From a virus: 62,701 nt of DNA. Both the position numbers and the translations under genes were made by a program. Positions 19,337 through 28,166 of the stretch are shown here, piece after piece (position 1 is the stretch's first letter; every line of letters starts with the position of its first letter). Below the pieces are notes generated by a model. It saw nothing but the letters and a program-made list of their open reading frames with translations, did not search any database and was not told the DNA's origin. The DNA lies in IMG/VR virus record IMGVR_UViG_3300044911_000843, positions 1-62,701 of that record. One strand, written 5' to 3'.

Positions 19337-20104
19337 TCATAGCCTCTGGGGGATGAACGGCACGAACCGGAAGGAAGCCCTTGTCCGGTCCTCGTCCGCA
19401 GCCAACTGCCACTGCTCTTCGTAGATCGTCTTCAGCCCAGCCACCCGGTCTATGGCCGAGGTTTTCTTCATCGCTACATAGTAAGCCAAGCCAGCAATAA
19501 GGGCGGGCATGAAACGGAACGGCATGTCCATCACGTTGGAGGCCGGGGTGCCGGTGTCCTGAATGCGACGGAGCCGCCAATAGGCCAGCGTGTAGGTCCG
19601 GGCAGCATCCGGGGTCGGCCAGACCGTGAAGGTCGGGGTGATCTGGCGGTTGACGTAAACCTGCACCGGGCGGCCCGTCACCAGCTTGTTGGCGATGGTG
19701 GCGTAGGACGATACCGAAATCTTCGTCAGGGTGTAGTCCTGCTGATTCGTTCCGGTGCCGGTACGCAGCATGGTCTCGATCAGGTCAACCGTATCGATGG
19801 GCAGATTGTAGGTGTTGGTCCCAGCCGTCAGGACCTGTGTCCCGGTTTCAACCGTCCAGAGGTTGAGCCCCCGGTTTGCCCATTCCTGCATCATGATATC
19901 GATGGACCGCCGAGCCGTCCGGTAGTCGTTGCCCGACAGGACCATGATCCCGCAACGCTCGTAAGCCTCAGTGATGATATCACCAAGGTCTAGATTGAAG
20001 GTCGTGGTTCCAGAAGGCGCAGGAGGAGTCGGGACTGGTACAAGACTAATAAGAGGACTGCTGCCATATGGGTCTATGCCATACGGGTCTTCGCTAAAGG
20101 GCAT
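19337..20104 (-). CDS. second adaptor / head-to-tail connector-like protein
   Basis: The product has 255 aa. After a Pro-rich start it has IITEAYERCGIMVLSGNDYR, TARRSIDIMMQEWANRGLNL and a C-terminal FMPALIAGLAYYVAMKKTS region. This is the pattern of podovirus head-tail connector proteins of the gp4/gp11 kind. Together with the 212-aa gene it may supply two rings between portal and nozzle. GGAGG precedes the ATG at good distance. Confidence 0.78.
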   Translation of the reverse strand: MPFSEDPYGIDPYGSSPLISLVPVPTPPAPSGTTTFNLDLGDIITEAYERCGIMVLSGNDYRTARRSIDIMMQEWANRGLNLWTVETGTQVLTAGTNTYNLPIDTVDLIETMLRTGTGTNQQDYTLTKISVSSYATIANKLVTGRPVQVYVNRQITPTFTVWPTPDAARTYTLAYWRLRRIQDTGTPASNVMDMPFRFMPALIAGLAYYVAMKKTSAIDRVAGLKTIYEEQWQLAADEDRTRASFRFVPFIPQRL

Positions 20105-20150
20105 GAGATTGCCTCCGGTTAACCAATGCTCGCTTCGCCATCAAATGCTC

Positions 20151-20681
20151 CTAACCACGAGCAATCTTCTCAAGCGCGCTTGTTTTCTGCGCGGAGCCAG
20201 CAGAACTGCCGACCCAATATCCAACCACCGCAGTGAAAGAAGTACCAAGGCTACCCAACATGATATTGGCGAGCGTCTGGGAACTCTCTGGGATTTCTTG
20301 GCGGATCACAAGATACAGCATTGCAAAGAAGCCGAACGTGATCAGCGTGCTGATGATCGGGGCACCCCACGCAATCGCTGAACCAGTCTCGGCAAGCTTT
20401 ACCGTCTGGCTACGGGCGCTGGCCACGTCAGCAAGCTGAGCCTGCAAGGTATCAAACTGCTGGCGGCGGGCGTCGGCTTCAGCCTGAATGATCGCCATCT
20501 TAAACTGCAAGGCTAGGTTCGGGTCAGCAGCAATAGCCCGCTCCATATCCGTAGCGTCGTCGGTGCCCAACAGGTTGCGGGCGATGCCGGTGATTTTCGT
20601 TACTGCGGCACCAGTCTTGTCTCCCATGATCCAGCTAGCGACGGTCGGCGCGATGCCGAGCAGCAGAGGAAGAAATGGCAT
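20151..20681 (-). CDS. holin, three-helix GTA-type
   Basis: The product has 176 aa: a hydrophobic N-terminal segment (PFLPLLLGIAPTVASWI), an amphipathic middle (about 45-90), and two C-terminal membrane segments (ISTLITFGFFAMLYLVI and LGTSFTAVVGYWVGS). This is the architecture of three-transmembrane holins related to those of gene transfer agents. ATG overlaps the endolysin stop as TGATG. It should form the inner-membrane lesion that releases the endolysin. Confidence 0.82.
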   Translation of the reverse strand: MPFLPLLLGIAPTVASWIMGDKTGAAVTKITGIARNLLGTDDATDMERAIAADPNLALQFKMAIIQAEADARRQQFDTLQAQLADVASARSQTVKLAETGSAIAWGAPIISTLITFGFFAMLYLVIRQEIPESSQTLANIMLGSLGTSFTAVVGYWVGSSAGSAQKTSALEKIARG

Positions 20682-21259
20682 CAGACGGCTCCCCCACGGG
20701 CGTACAGGAGATCGCTCAGAAACCCGCGATGATACCCGGCAATCAGGTCGGCTTTGTCGGTCCCGTTGATGATGCGCCGCGCCCCGACCGGGTCATCGAC
20801 CGTGTCGTTGAAGTACATCTCAAGGCACTTGCCGGTGAAGTCGCCAACACTGCTGTCGGCTTTCATCATACCCTCAAACATGATGGCGGCGGCGATGTGC
20901 GCGACCATGGCGAGGTCGAGATTGCCCAGCAGGTTGACGCCCAGCAGTCGGCCCATCTTGCGGTAGTTCTCTTCCCACGTGAGCTGCACGTAGCCACGGC
21001 CATACCACGGGTAATACCGCAGGTTCCGGCGCCGCCAGTCTTCGGAGAGCCAGTAGGCTTCGCGAACCGGCTGCATGGTCATGTTCGTCTCGTGGTAGGT
21101 CGTGGCGAGCATGTAGGCCAGCCAGCGCAGGTCCGTCAGCTTGCGCGCCTCCCACTCGTCGAGGATGGCGTCGATGCCGTTCACCTGATCCTGCGTAAGC
21201 GTGCCGCCGAACAGGTCCGGGCGGATGCCGTCGAAGAATGCCTTCCGGTTCGTACTCAT
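20681..21259 (-). CDS. endolysin, glycoside hydrolase family 19-like
   Basis: The product has 192 aa. TTYHETNMTMQPVREAYWL contains the catalytic-type His-Glu-Thr (56-58) of GH19 lysozyme/chitinase-like endolysins, and GRGYVQLTWEENYRKMG (88-104) is the matching substrate-binding block. It has no signal peptide, so it depends on the holin. GAGGATTCT precedes the ATG. Confidence 0.9.
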   Translation of the reverse strand: MSTNRKAFFDGIRPDLFGGTLTQDQVNGIDAILDEWEARKLTDLRWLAYMLATTYHETNMTMQPVREAYWLSEDWRRRNLRYYPWYGRGYVQLTWEENYRKMGRLLGVNLLGNLDLAMVAHIAAAIMFEGMMKADSSVGDFTGKCLEMYFNDTVDDPVGARRIINGTDKADLIAGYHRGFLSDLLYARGGAV

Positions 21260-21274
21260 AGAATCCTCATAATC

Positions 21275-21595
21275 TTAGGGAGCAGGCTTTTGGGGCAAAA
21301 GTGGAGGTATATAACGATCACGCACAAGAAGCTCGATGCGGTCAAGCTGATGTCCTTGCCGGTCCTGCTCTTTCCGCAACGCCTTGGCATCGCCGCGAAG
21401 CTCGATCACAGAACCAGTGAGCGCATTAAGCGCCTTGTTATCTTCTGCATCACGCAAATCGCCTTTATCCACACGCTGCGCCAGCGCACGAAAGTCCGCC
21501 GTGAGGGTGCCCCACGCAATGAGGCCGCCTCCAACAATGGCCGCTAGACCCAGCCAGTCGCGTAAAGAAAGCGGCTGATTTTCACTAATGATCAT
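21275..21595 (-). CDS. spanin-like membrane protein (putative i-spanin)
   Basis: The product has 106 aa with one N-terminal membrane segment (WLGLAAIVGGGLIAWGTL, about 14-31), then a long charged coiled coil and a Pro-rich end (PPLLPQKPAP). One transmembrane helix plus a periplasmic coil next to endolysin and holin fits an inner-membrane spanin. No lipoprotein partner was found, so it may instead be another small lysis or tail accessory protein. Its SD (GAGG) lies in the 3' arm of a hairpin. Confidence 0.55.
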   Translation of the reverse strand: MIISENQPLSLRDWLGLAAIVGGGLIAWGTLTADFRALAQRVDKGDLRDAEDNKALNALTGSVIELRGDAKALRKEQDRQGHQLDRIELLVRDRYIPPLLPQKPAP

Positions 21596-21650
21596 AATTC
21601 ATCCTCCCCCGAGGATTAACGCATTTATTGCCTAGGACACACCGCAGCGT
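21591..21650. repeat. 60-bp repeat, copy A
   Basis: Matches 25361-25420 at 55 of 60 positions. It covers the end of the 58-aa gene, the ATCCTC-GGGG-GAGGAT hairpin and the start region of the spanin-like gene. Copy B lies in a decayed region between two fibre genes. Confidence 0.9.
21598..21619 (-). promoter_or_regulatory. SD-containing hairpin before the spanin-like gene
   Basis: TTCATCC-N8-GGATTAA on the plus strand. On the minus strand ATCCTC-GGGG-GAGGAT is followed by GAATT and ATG. The GAGG that should bind 16S rRNA is inside the stem. Confidence 0.6.
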
Positions 21651-21801
21651 GCTGCACCCCGGTTTCCCGGTGCAGCCTGCCAATGTGTTCCACCATCTCC
21701 GCTTCAGTGCCGGTAAATGCATGGCCGGTGCTATCGTCAACATGCCCGTCGATAATCGGGCGGACCCACCAAAGGGGTTGGCCGTTTTTGCGGTTACTCA
21801 T
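21625..21801 (-). CDS. hypothetical 58-aa protein
   Basis: ATG at 21801 with GAGGGACGTT upstream; ends TAA. Product starts MSNRKNGQPLWWVRPIIDGH and continues with TEAEMVEHIGRLHRE. A longer open frame extends upstream in the same phase, but it overlaps the 67-aa gene and lacks an SD. The 3' end of this gene is partly repeated near 25.42 kb. Function unknown. Confidence 0.6.
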   Translation of the reverse strand: MSNRKNGQPLWWVRPIIDGHVDDSTGHAFTGTEAEMVEHIGRLHRETGVQHAAVCPRQ

Positions 21802-21836
21802 AACGTCCCTCACGAAAGACAGGGTTGGCGTGGTGA

Positions 21837-22040
21837 TCACGGTGCGCGAGCCAGTTCGGCCAGCCACCCGACCAGCCGCGCGCTGAGTGTGTGCGAGCCG
21901 GACCCGTCGTCGGCGTAGTCGATCCCGTCCACATCCGAGAGCGCCACGAGGCGGGCAATCTCGGTGTGAGAGAACGCGGCGCTTCCCCCGCCCTGCTCGC
22001 ACCGGGCCACGCAGTCGGTTAGAAACTCTGCATCGCTCAT
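21837..22040 (-). CDS. hypothetical 67-aa protein
   Basis: Its ATG overlaps the stop of the large fibre gene as ATGA. Product begins MSDAEFLTDCVARCEQGG and is acidic with a helical C-terminus (HTLSARLVGWLAELARA). Position directly after the adhesin suggests a fibre chaperone or a small accessory, but there is no direct evidence. Confidence 0.6.
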   Translation of the reverse strand: MSDAEFLTDCVARCEQGGGSAAFSHTEIARLVALSDVDGIDYADDGSGSHTLSARLVGWLAELARAP

Positions 22041-24961
22041 GACAGGCTCACATTCACACAGATGACAGCGACCCCACCAGTATCTGTGTCGCCTGTGTAG
22101 GTCGAGGCCAACGCGCCCGTGTTGCTGACGTGATAGGTCGCGCGGGACACCACCCCCGACGCCGACGTTGCCGTGATGACTTCGTCGTCGCCAAGCGAGC
22201 TTTGGTTCGCGGGCGGCGTGCCGCCGTCATAGACCGCGCATCCGACGACGACACAGGGAGACGTGCCTGCCGCCATGCTCTGCGCTGCAACTCCGGTCGC
22301 CGCGCCAGTAATCTCCACGCGGGCATTTAGGCGCGTCCAAGTGTCACCAACGACCGGGTCGCTGGGGCGGAATACCATGACGCTCATGGTTTGGCCTCGC
22401 GAAGCCAACGCCATACTGGTTACTGTCGTTTCCGTGCCAAGCAGTATTTTGACGTAGGCGCTGATGCGGCAGGCACGACCTGTTGCGTTGGAAAACTGCT
22501 GGTTCACCAGCGTCCAGTTTGGTGATGCGCTGGTATCAGTGACGGAAACGAGCGCCGGGGCCGAGTTTGTGTTGTTCTGCGCGAAGCTGATGATGTACGC
22601 ATAGTCGCCCGCCTTGATGTCGGTGGGCATGGTGATGGTCGTGCTATCGACAGATGTCGCGCTGGAGACAAGCGACATAGCCAGCGGCGGATTGAGGACG
22701 ATGGTCGGATTGGCTGGTGTTGGTGCCGTGTTGATGATCGGGTAGTCTGGCGTGATGACGCCACGCGACCACTCTGCGCCGAAGCCGGAAGGCATGCCCG
22801 CCAGAAGTGCCGCGTCAGATAGACCCGTGACGCCCGTAGTAACGCCAGAGCCGACGCCGACCGCGTTGCCGGAACTGTCGATGTCCCAATAGACATCCGT
22901 GGCCGTGACGCCCGCTGCGCGAATGGCGATGGAGCCGCCGACACGCGATGGCGCAGACGGCACGCCGAGACTGTACGCCTCGTTTATGCTGCTGCCTGCG
23001 ATGGCCTGCCCGATCAAGCCGCCGACGCCTGAAGTTCCTGTAGCGTTGCCGAACGCAAAGATAGACGTGACCACGCCCGTATCACGAAGCAGGCCGATGG
23101 CACCTCCGATGCTGGTCGTGCCCGACACGTCGCCCGACGCCCAGCTTTCATCCACGGTGCCATAGTTCTGGCCGACAATGCCGCCAATGTTGCTGACGGT
23201 CGCGGTAACGTCTCCGCTCGCACCGCAACGCTGAACGACGGCAGTAGAGATCGCATTGAACCCGACGATGCCCCCGCAGCTATTGCCGCCGTTCACATCA
23301 CCATACGCACGACAATCTTCCGTCGTGCCGTCGCCCTGATAGCCGACGATGCCGCCAGTGTAGTTGGCGCTGTTGAGGTTGTCTGAGTTGTTGAGAGCGG
23401 CATAGGACGTGCAGTTCTGGATCAGCGACGTGGGGCTGTCACCCACACCGGGCAACCCATTGTCGCCTGCGATAGCTCCCATCCACGAACCTGTGGTCAG
23501 GAATGAGTCAGTGTCGCCGTCCGCTGCCATCAAATCGCGGCTGGCGACGGTCTGCGAGATGCTGACTTGCCAGTTTCCGCCACCAAGGTTAGCCACGACC
23601 TGCGTGCCGTCCGCGATGATAGACCCCGGCACGGAGTTTGGGGCGTAGATATACAGACCAACAGCCATCCCGCCGAGGTCGGTGAAGGTGACGTTCATGG
23701 TCGTACCGGAAATCGAGGCCGTACCCGTCCAGCCCGCCGCGTAGTCCCCGACTACGGGGGTCGGCGCGTATCCTTGCGGCGCAGTAGTAACGGCAGATGA
23801 ATTGGTCACACAATTGTCGATCAGGCCACGGTTCGACGCAACCAGCGGGGATTGATAGGTGTTGTAGCACTCTCTGCTGATGACAACGGTGGCGTTGCTT
23901 GTGCAGTTCTTGACCGTGCCCGCACCTTGCGCGACGCCGCCCGACGTGTACGCAGAGTATCCTGAGGTATCCACGCCGATACTAAAGGTGTTGGCCGACA
24001 GCGACGTGATCGTATAGGTCGTGTTATTCACCTCTGTCATACCGACGACGTTTTCAATATGAATACGTGAACCAGTCGCCATGCCGTGAGCGGTAACAGT
24101 GACGACGCCCGGATTGGCCTTCGTGATCCCGGTGATTGTCTTATCTGGCCACTGCTCATTGCGCCCGACGAGGCCGCCATGCTGGCCGCCCGAGGAGGAG
24201 CCGTAGACTGCCATGTTCGAGGTGACGTTATCGAGCGTGCCACGGAGAGAGCCAACCACGCCGCCGATTGTCGTTCCAAGTAGATAACGTCCATCGCTTG
24301 CGATGGTCTCGCGCTCCCACGCCGTTTGCGTAAGTGTGCCGTGAACAGTCAGGTTCTTGACGGTGCCGATGCCGGAATTGTTCCCGACGTTGCCAAAAAG
24401 CCCGTCTTCCAAGCCGGGAGTTGCTGACGTGTCCAGCAAGCTGAAATTGCGGAGCGTGTAGCCAGCGCCGTCGAATGTGCCAGTGTAGGGCGTGGCCGAC
24501 GTGGTGCCGAGGGGCGATTCTGTAAACACGCCGTCATATTCCGCGTTGTAGCTGCCCAGCATCGTGACGTTGAGCGTTGGGTCCGCGTTTAGCAGCACGC
24601 TCAACTCGGGCAACGTCCGCACAGTCCCGACGCCCGACACGAAGAAGCCTGCCCCCCTGCCCACGCTCTGCCAAGCACCATCAATGTAGAAATAGAAAGT
24701 GTCGTTGGTTGCATCGACAACAACCGGAGCAAACCCCGTCTTAGATATTGGCGTACCAGTTGGTGTGCCTGCACAAGTTGGAATATAGATAAAACCGTCC
24801 GTTGCGTTCGTGGCAATCAACCCGCCGCCGATAGACACATTATTATTTGCGTCGATGGCGATACCCACAGTGCCGCCGCCCTGCAATTCCAGCACGCCAC
24901 TGTCATCCGCAGTCTCCGCGATGCCGTTTAATGTGCCAGTCGAGTTAATTATTGAAGCCAT
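22037..24961 (-). CDS. tail fibre/adhesin with GLUG-type repeats
   Basis: The product has 974 aa. The N-terminal 100 residues (ASIINSTGTLNGIAETADDS ... FYIDGAW) are shared with the separate 102-aa gene next to it. Then comes a right-handed beta-helix-like region with repeated GG-I/L-x-G blocks (GGIVGYQGDGT, GGIVGFNAIS, GGIVGQNYGT, GGLIGQAIAG), typical of GLUG repeats of bacterial surface adhesins. The C-terminal part (about 720-974) is a distinct beta domain and likely receptor tip. AGGAATTCGTC precedes the ATG. Unlike its upstream relative at 25428-28166 it has no signal peptide. Confidence 0.8.
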   Translation of the reverse strand: MASIINSTGTLNGIAETADDSGVLELQGGGTVGIAIDANNNVSIGGGLIATNATDGFIYIPTCAGTPTGTPISKTGFAPVVVDATNDTFYFYIDGAWQSVGRGAGFFVSGVGTVRTLPELSVLLNADPTLNVTMLGSYNAEYDGVFTESPLGTTSATPYTGTFDGAGYTLRNFSLLDTSATPGLEDGLFGNVGNNSGIGTVKNLTVHGTLTQTAWERETIASDGRYLLGTTIGGVVGSLRGTLDNVTSNMAVYGSSSGGQHGGLVGRNEQWPDKTITGITKANPGVVTVTAHGMATGSRIHIENVVGMTEVNNTTYTITSLSANTFSIGVDTSGYSAYTSGGVAQGAGTVKNCTSNATVVISRECYNTYQSPLVASNRGLIDNCVTNSSAVTTAPQGYAPTPVVGDYAAGWTGTASISGTTMNVTFTDLGGMAVGLYIYAPNSVPGSIIADGTQVVANLGGGNWQVSISQTVASRDLMAADGDTDSFLTTGSWMGAIAGDNGLPGVGDSPTSLIQNCTSYAALNNSDNLNSANYTGGIVGYQGDGTTEDCRAYGDVNGGNSCGGIVGFNAISTAVVQRCGASGDVTATVSNIGGIVGQNYGTVDESWASGDVSGTTSIGGAIGLLRDTGVVTSIFAFGNATGTSGVGGLIGQAIAGSSINEAYSLGVPSAPSRVGGSIAIRAAGVTATDVYWDIDSSGNAVGVGSGVTTGVTGLSDAALLAGMPSGFGAEWSRGVITPDYPIINTAPTPANPTIVLNPPLAMSLVSSATSVDSTTITMPTDIKAGDYAYIISFAQNNTNSAPALVSVTDTSASPNWTLVNQQFSNATGRACRISAYVKILLGTETTVTSMALASRGQTMSVMVFRPSDPVVGDTWTRLNARVEITGAATGVAAQSMAAGTSPCVVVGCAVYDGGTPPANQSSLGDDEVITATSASGVVSRATYHVSNTGALASTYTGDTDTGGVAVICVNVSLS

Positions 24962-25289
24962 GACGAATTCCTATTGTGCGTCACAGACCAGCGTCCCGCC
25001 AAGCGCCGCCGCTGTAGAAATAAAGCTTGCCGTTGGTTGCATCGACAACAACTGAAGAAAATCCAGTCTTAGCTGTTGGCGCACCAGTTGGTGTGCCTGC
25101 ACAAGTTGGAATATAGACGAAGCCGTTCGTTGCGTTCGTGGCAATCAAACCGCCGCCGATAGTCGCATTTCTTGTTGCGTCGATGGATATGCCGATGTTC
25201 CCGGCACACTGAAGTTCCAGCACGCCGCTGGCATCCGCCGTCGTTGCGAGGCCGCTTGATGTACCAGTCGAGTTGATTATTGAAGGCAT
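24656..25289 (-). repeat. tandem duplication of a fibre N-terminal domain
   Basis: The first 306 bp of the 974-aa gene (24656-24961) and the 102-aa gene (24984-25289) are clear DNA-level duplicates. Long identical runs such as GTACCAGTTGGTGTGCCTGC are shared apart from a few changes upstream. Offset is 328 bp. Both copies keep an open frame. Confidence 0.85.
24981..25289 (-). CDS. stand-alone fibre N-terminal domain (102 aa)
   Basis: ATG at 25289 has AGAGGTTACC upstream; the longer frame to 25358 only runs through a decayed region. The product (MPSIINSTGTSSGLATTADA ... YFYSGGAWRDAGL) is homologous along its whole length to residues 1-100 of the adjacent 974-aa adhesin and stops exactly where the adhesin domain begins. 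It may be a free attachment or trimerisation module, a fibre collar, or a remnant of a duplicated fibre gene that lost its tip. Confidence 0.7.
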   Translation of the reverse strand: MPSIINSTGTSSGLATTADASGVLELQCAGNIGISIDATRNATIGGGLIATNATNGFVYIPTCAGTPTGAPTAKTGFSSVVVDATNGKLYFYSGGAWRDAGL

Positions 25290-25310
25290 GGTAACCTCTA
25301 AAAATAAACC

Positions 25311-25427
25311 AGCGCGAGAAGTAGAAGGAACATTTTCATGCTGGGGTCCGTTCACCAAAAATCATAATTCATCCTCCTACGAGGATTAACGCACTTATTG
25401 CCGAGGGCACACCGCAGCGTACCGTGA
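25311..25427 (-). pseudogene. recombination scar with two truncated gene starts
   Basis: Reading the minus strand after the 912-aa gene: a copy of the 58-aa gene's last codons, the hairpin, ATG with a 9-codon frame (MIFGERTPA, stop), then ATGAAAATG opening a 13-codon frame MKMFLLLLALVYF and stop. The second frame matches the signal peptide MKKFLLLLALVLAP of the gene at 28163-28753; the DNA at 25311-25349 and 28725-28763 agrees at 34 of 39 bases. These are decayed ends left by joining fibre cassettes. Confidence 0.7.
25361..25420. repeat. 60-bp repeat, copy B
   Basis: Diverged copy (55/60) of 21591-21650, lying in the scar between the two large fibre genes. It includes the TTCATCC-N8-GGATTAA hairpin at 25368-25389. 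Confidence 0.9.
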
Positions 25428-28166
25428 TCATGGTGTCCACTCGATCACGATGCTGCCGTCGCCGCCAGTGCCGCCCGCGCCGCCCGTGGTGATGCCACGG
25501 CCACCACCGCCGCCGCCGCCGCCGCTACACCCGCCATTGCCCCCTGCTGCGCCCGTGGCGAGCGTCACGCCAAGACCGCCGCCACCACCACCGCCAGAAC
25601 CCGAACCAGTGCCCGAGCCGTCGTAGGCGCAGGAGCCCGCACCGCCGACGCTTGCGGCAGTCTGGGAGGAGCTTCCGCCACCTCCGCCAGAGCCGTTGGA
25701 ACCAGCAGCGCCGGGTGTAGCTGTACTGGTCGAGCCTGCGCCGCCCGCCGTGTAACCCGCAACCGTGGTCGAGGTCATAGCCTCGCTGCCAAACGTAGCG
25801 GACGTAGAAACAAGCCATTCCGTACCACTGATAGCCGATAGGAGGACCGTGTTGGCCGGTGCGGACGCGCTGGTCACTACCGCTCCGACAATCATCGTTC
25901 CTGTCACGGCAGAGACAGTGAGAGTCGTACCCGCCATTGATCCGGTAAACGAAGCAGTGACGGGAGGAGTTGGGTCGTAAGAGCGACCACCGTTGCCGCC
26001 CACACCCGCCGTTCCATCGACGCCTATCGTGCCGTTGTCAGCGGCACCGCCGCCGCCACCACCACCGATAAGGATATTGCCGAAACCGTCGCCAGCTATC
26101 TTGCCCGCACCGTTGGGGCCGCCCGCGCCGCCGCCGCCGCCGCCAGAACGCGCGCCGCTGCCCGTCAGACCAGAATTGCCACCGTTGCGGACAAATGTTC
26201 CAGCCCCCTCGCTCCCCGCGCCGCCAAGCGCGTTCGTGGCGGGAGCGCCATTACCTCCGCTCATTGCCTTGAGGGTCGTGACATTACTGAAGTACGTAAA
26301 GGTGGCCGCGCCGCTACCCCCAGCGGCCACGCTGAACGTGATGGGCGTCGAAGGCGTAGCTGGACAGAAGTTTCTGATGGAGGAATACGCCCCGCCGCCA
26401 CCGCCACCGCCAGAGCCGTCAACCAAATCCGCCGTCCCACCGTTGCCGCCCGACCCCAAAGCGCGAATGATGTTGTTGGCGCAATTGAAATCAGGCGCGG
26501 AGACCGACAGGTCGAGCGGGCTGGTCGATCCCGGCGTCAATACCAGATACTTGCGAGGGTTAGGCGGTGCCGGTGCCGCAGGGATAGGCATGTTTGCGAG
26601 ATACGGATATCCGCCTGCGTTGGCGTTTTGGAGCCAGTCTCCATCAAAGTTAGTCGGTAGCCCCCCTAGAAAAGCTGCGTCTGTCAGGCCCGTGATGGCC
26701 GCGCCGGGTGCTGCATTCGTGCCGCAACCTACCGACAGCCCGCTTGTTGTCGTGTTCCAGTAGACGTTTGTGATGCTGCCGATGTTAGCGCAGACACCCG
26801 CCGCGCCAGCGATAGCAGACATTCCGTTAACTGCCGAAAGAGTGTAGGCCTGATCTATCGTGCCCGACGATGGAGAGTTGCGCCCTATTGTTCCTCCCGC
26901 AGCGGCATTGCAATACGTCGTACCCCAGCCGAAAACATGATCGACTTTGCCCCCGCTGTAGTTATAACCAAGCACGGTTCCGCAAGAGCTTGCAGTGGCC
27001 CCGGTAACAGTGCCAGTCGAGTAGGCATGGTGCAGGTAGCCCGCGTTGACGGCGGCTACACCGCCCAAGGCAGTCACGGTTCCAGTGACTGCTCCCGTGT
27101 TGTACACGTAGCTCACGCGCGAGGGGGAGCTGCTCCCGTCTGCGTATCGAAGACTTGAGACGACGCCCCCGACATTGCGCGAACCCGAAACCGATCCCGC
27201 GTTGGAGCTATTGGTCAGCGTTCCACAGAAGACCGGACCTGTGACACCACCCGTCTCCCCCTGCCCATCGTTGGTCGTGTTCTGGAGGCTCACCGTAGAC
27301 TCGACCGTGATGTTCGTGGCAGTGGCGCACTGCGTTCCGCTGTAGCCCAGCGCGCCAATGGCAGCGCCCAGATATGCGCCAGACGTAGAACACGGGGGCG
27401 TCGAACATTGCTGCGTCTCGCCCGGTGATTCGCCCGTGGCTACCACGACCGAAAGGTTGTGTACCCGCATCGTATCCAAGGTGCCTTGGAAAAACGATGG
27501 AATGCACCCGGCAAGATTGTTGTTCGCCGTCAGAGAAAGAGATTGCGATCCTTGGCATTCAAGGTTTGTCATAGCTGTCGTACCGCGAACATCCGCGAAC
27601 AGGATACCGTTGTAGTTAAAGTAGCCGTTTATGGTCATGGCAAAGTTGCCTTTGACATTATCAACCGTTGCGTTGTCTAAGACGCCTACGATGCCCGCGA
27701 CACGATACGTCTGAAGATCACCATTCAGACTGGTCGATAATTGGGAAACAGTTCCCTGCATGTCGCAATTCTTCAGAGTACCGCCTGCGATCTCATTGAA
27801 AAATGAGACAGAAGAGGACACCGGCAGATCAGGCAGGCCAGCCGTGCTGTAGATGTTGATGTTTATTATTGGGAAATTCTGGCAGTCGAATATTCCGGTG
27901 TAGATGGAGCTTATGACATTTTGCGTAAACTGCCCATCCTTGCCGCCGTTATAGCGGCGTAGCTGAATAACATCAGCAGATGGATTTGCGTCAACCAAAG
28001 CGCCCAATTCACGCAACGTGCGAGCGTAACCGTGGCCAACGACCTGCCACGCAGGACCAGCGTCTGCTTCCATCACGGCGCGTGCTATGCCGACACTCTG
28101 TCCGTTAGCTACGCCAACGTTGAAAAACGCCAGTAACACCAAAATAAAGAGTGAAAACTTTTTCAT
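25428..28166 (-). CDS. exported-type adhesin with GLUG-like repeats and Gly-rich tip
   Basis: The product has 912 aa from the ATG at 28166, which overlaps the upstream stop as ATGA. It opens with a clear signal peptide (MKKFSLFILVLLAFFNVGVA, then NGQ). TLRELGALVDANPSADV and YTGIFDCQNFPIINI parallel the same part of the 974-aa adhesin. The middle has beta-helix repeats with GG-V/I motifs, then GLTDAAFLGGLPTNFDGDW, again shared. The C-terminal third is an extreme poly-Gly tip (GGGGGGAYSS, GGAGGTGGDGSIVIEWTP), like receptor-binding glycine-rich adhesins. A signal peptide on a phage fibre is unusual and suggests origin from a bacterial secreted adhesin. Confidence 0.8.
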   Translation of the reverse strand: MKKFSLFILVLLAFFNVGVANGQSVGIARAVMEADAGPAWQVVGHGYARTLRELGALVDANPSADVIQLRRYNGGKDGQFTQNVISSIYTGIFDCQNFPIININIYSTAGLPDLPVSSSVSFFNEIAGGTLKNCDMQGTVSQLSTSLNGDLQTYRVAGIVGVLDNATVDNVKGNFAMTINGYFNYNGILFADVRGTTAMTNLECQGSQSLSLTANNNLAGCIPSFFQGTLDTMRVHNLSVVVATGESPGETQQCSTPPCSTSGAYLGAAIGALGYSGTQCATATNITVESTVSLQNTTNDGQGETGGVTGPVFCGTLTNSSNAGSVSGSRNVGGVVSSLRYADGSSSPSRVSYVYNTGAVTGTVTALGGVAAVNAGYLHHAYSTGTVTGATASSCGTVLGYNYSGGKVDHVFGWGTTYCNAAAGGTIGRNSPSSGTIDQAYTLSAVNGMSAIAGAAGVCANIGSITNVYWNTTTSGLSVGCGTNAAPGAAITGLTDAAFLGGLPTNFDGDWLQNANAGGYPYLANMPIPAAPAPPNPRKYLVLTPGSTSPLDLSVSAPDFNCANNIIRALGSGGNGGTADLVDGSGGGGGGGAYSSIRNFCPATPSTPITFSVAAGGSGAATFTYFSNVTTLKAMSGGNGAPATNALGGAGSEGAGTFVRNGGNSGLTGSGARSGGGGGGAGGPNGAGKIAGDGFGNILIGGGGGGGAADNGTIGVDGTAGVGGNGGRSYDPTPPVTASFTGSMAGTTLTVSAVTGTMIVGAVVTSASAPANTVLLSAISGTEWLVSTSATFGSEAMTSTTVAGYTAGGAGSTSTATPGAAGSNGSGGGGGSSSQTAASVGGAGSCAYDGSGTGSGSGGGGGGGLGVTLATGAAGGNGGCSGGGGGGGGRGITTGGAGGTGGDGSIVIEWTP

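Noticed and set aside
20675-21547. 290-aa plus-strand frame
   Set aside because: Antisense to endolysin and spanin-like genes, which have clear motifs.
21591-25420. diversity-generating retroelement or attachment sites, because of the 60-bp repeat
   Set aside because: No reverse transcriptase, no A-specific pattern of differences, no integrase; the repeat includes coding ends, so gene duplication explains it.
25993-26763. 256-aa Pro-rich plus-strand frame
   Set aside because: Antisense of the poly-Gly adhesin tip; Gly codons read backwards give Pro.
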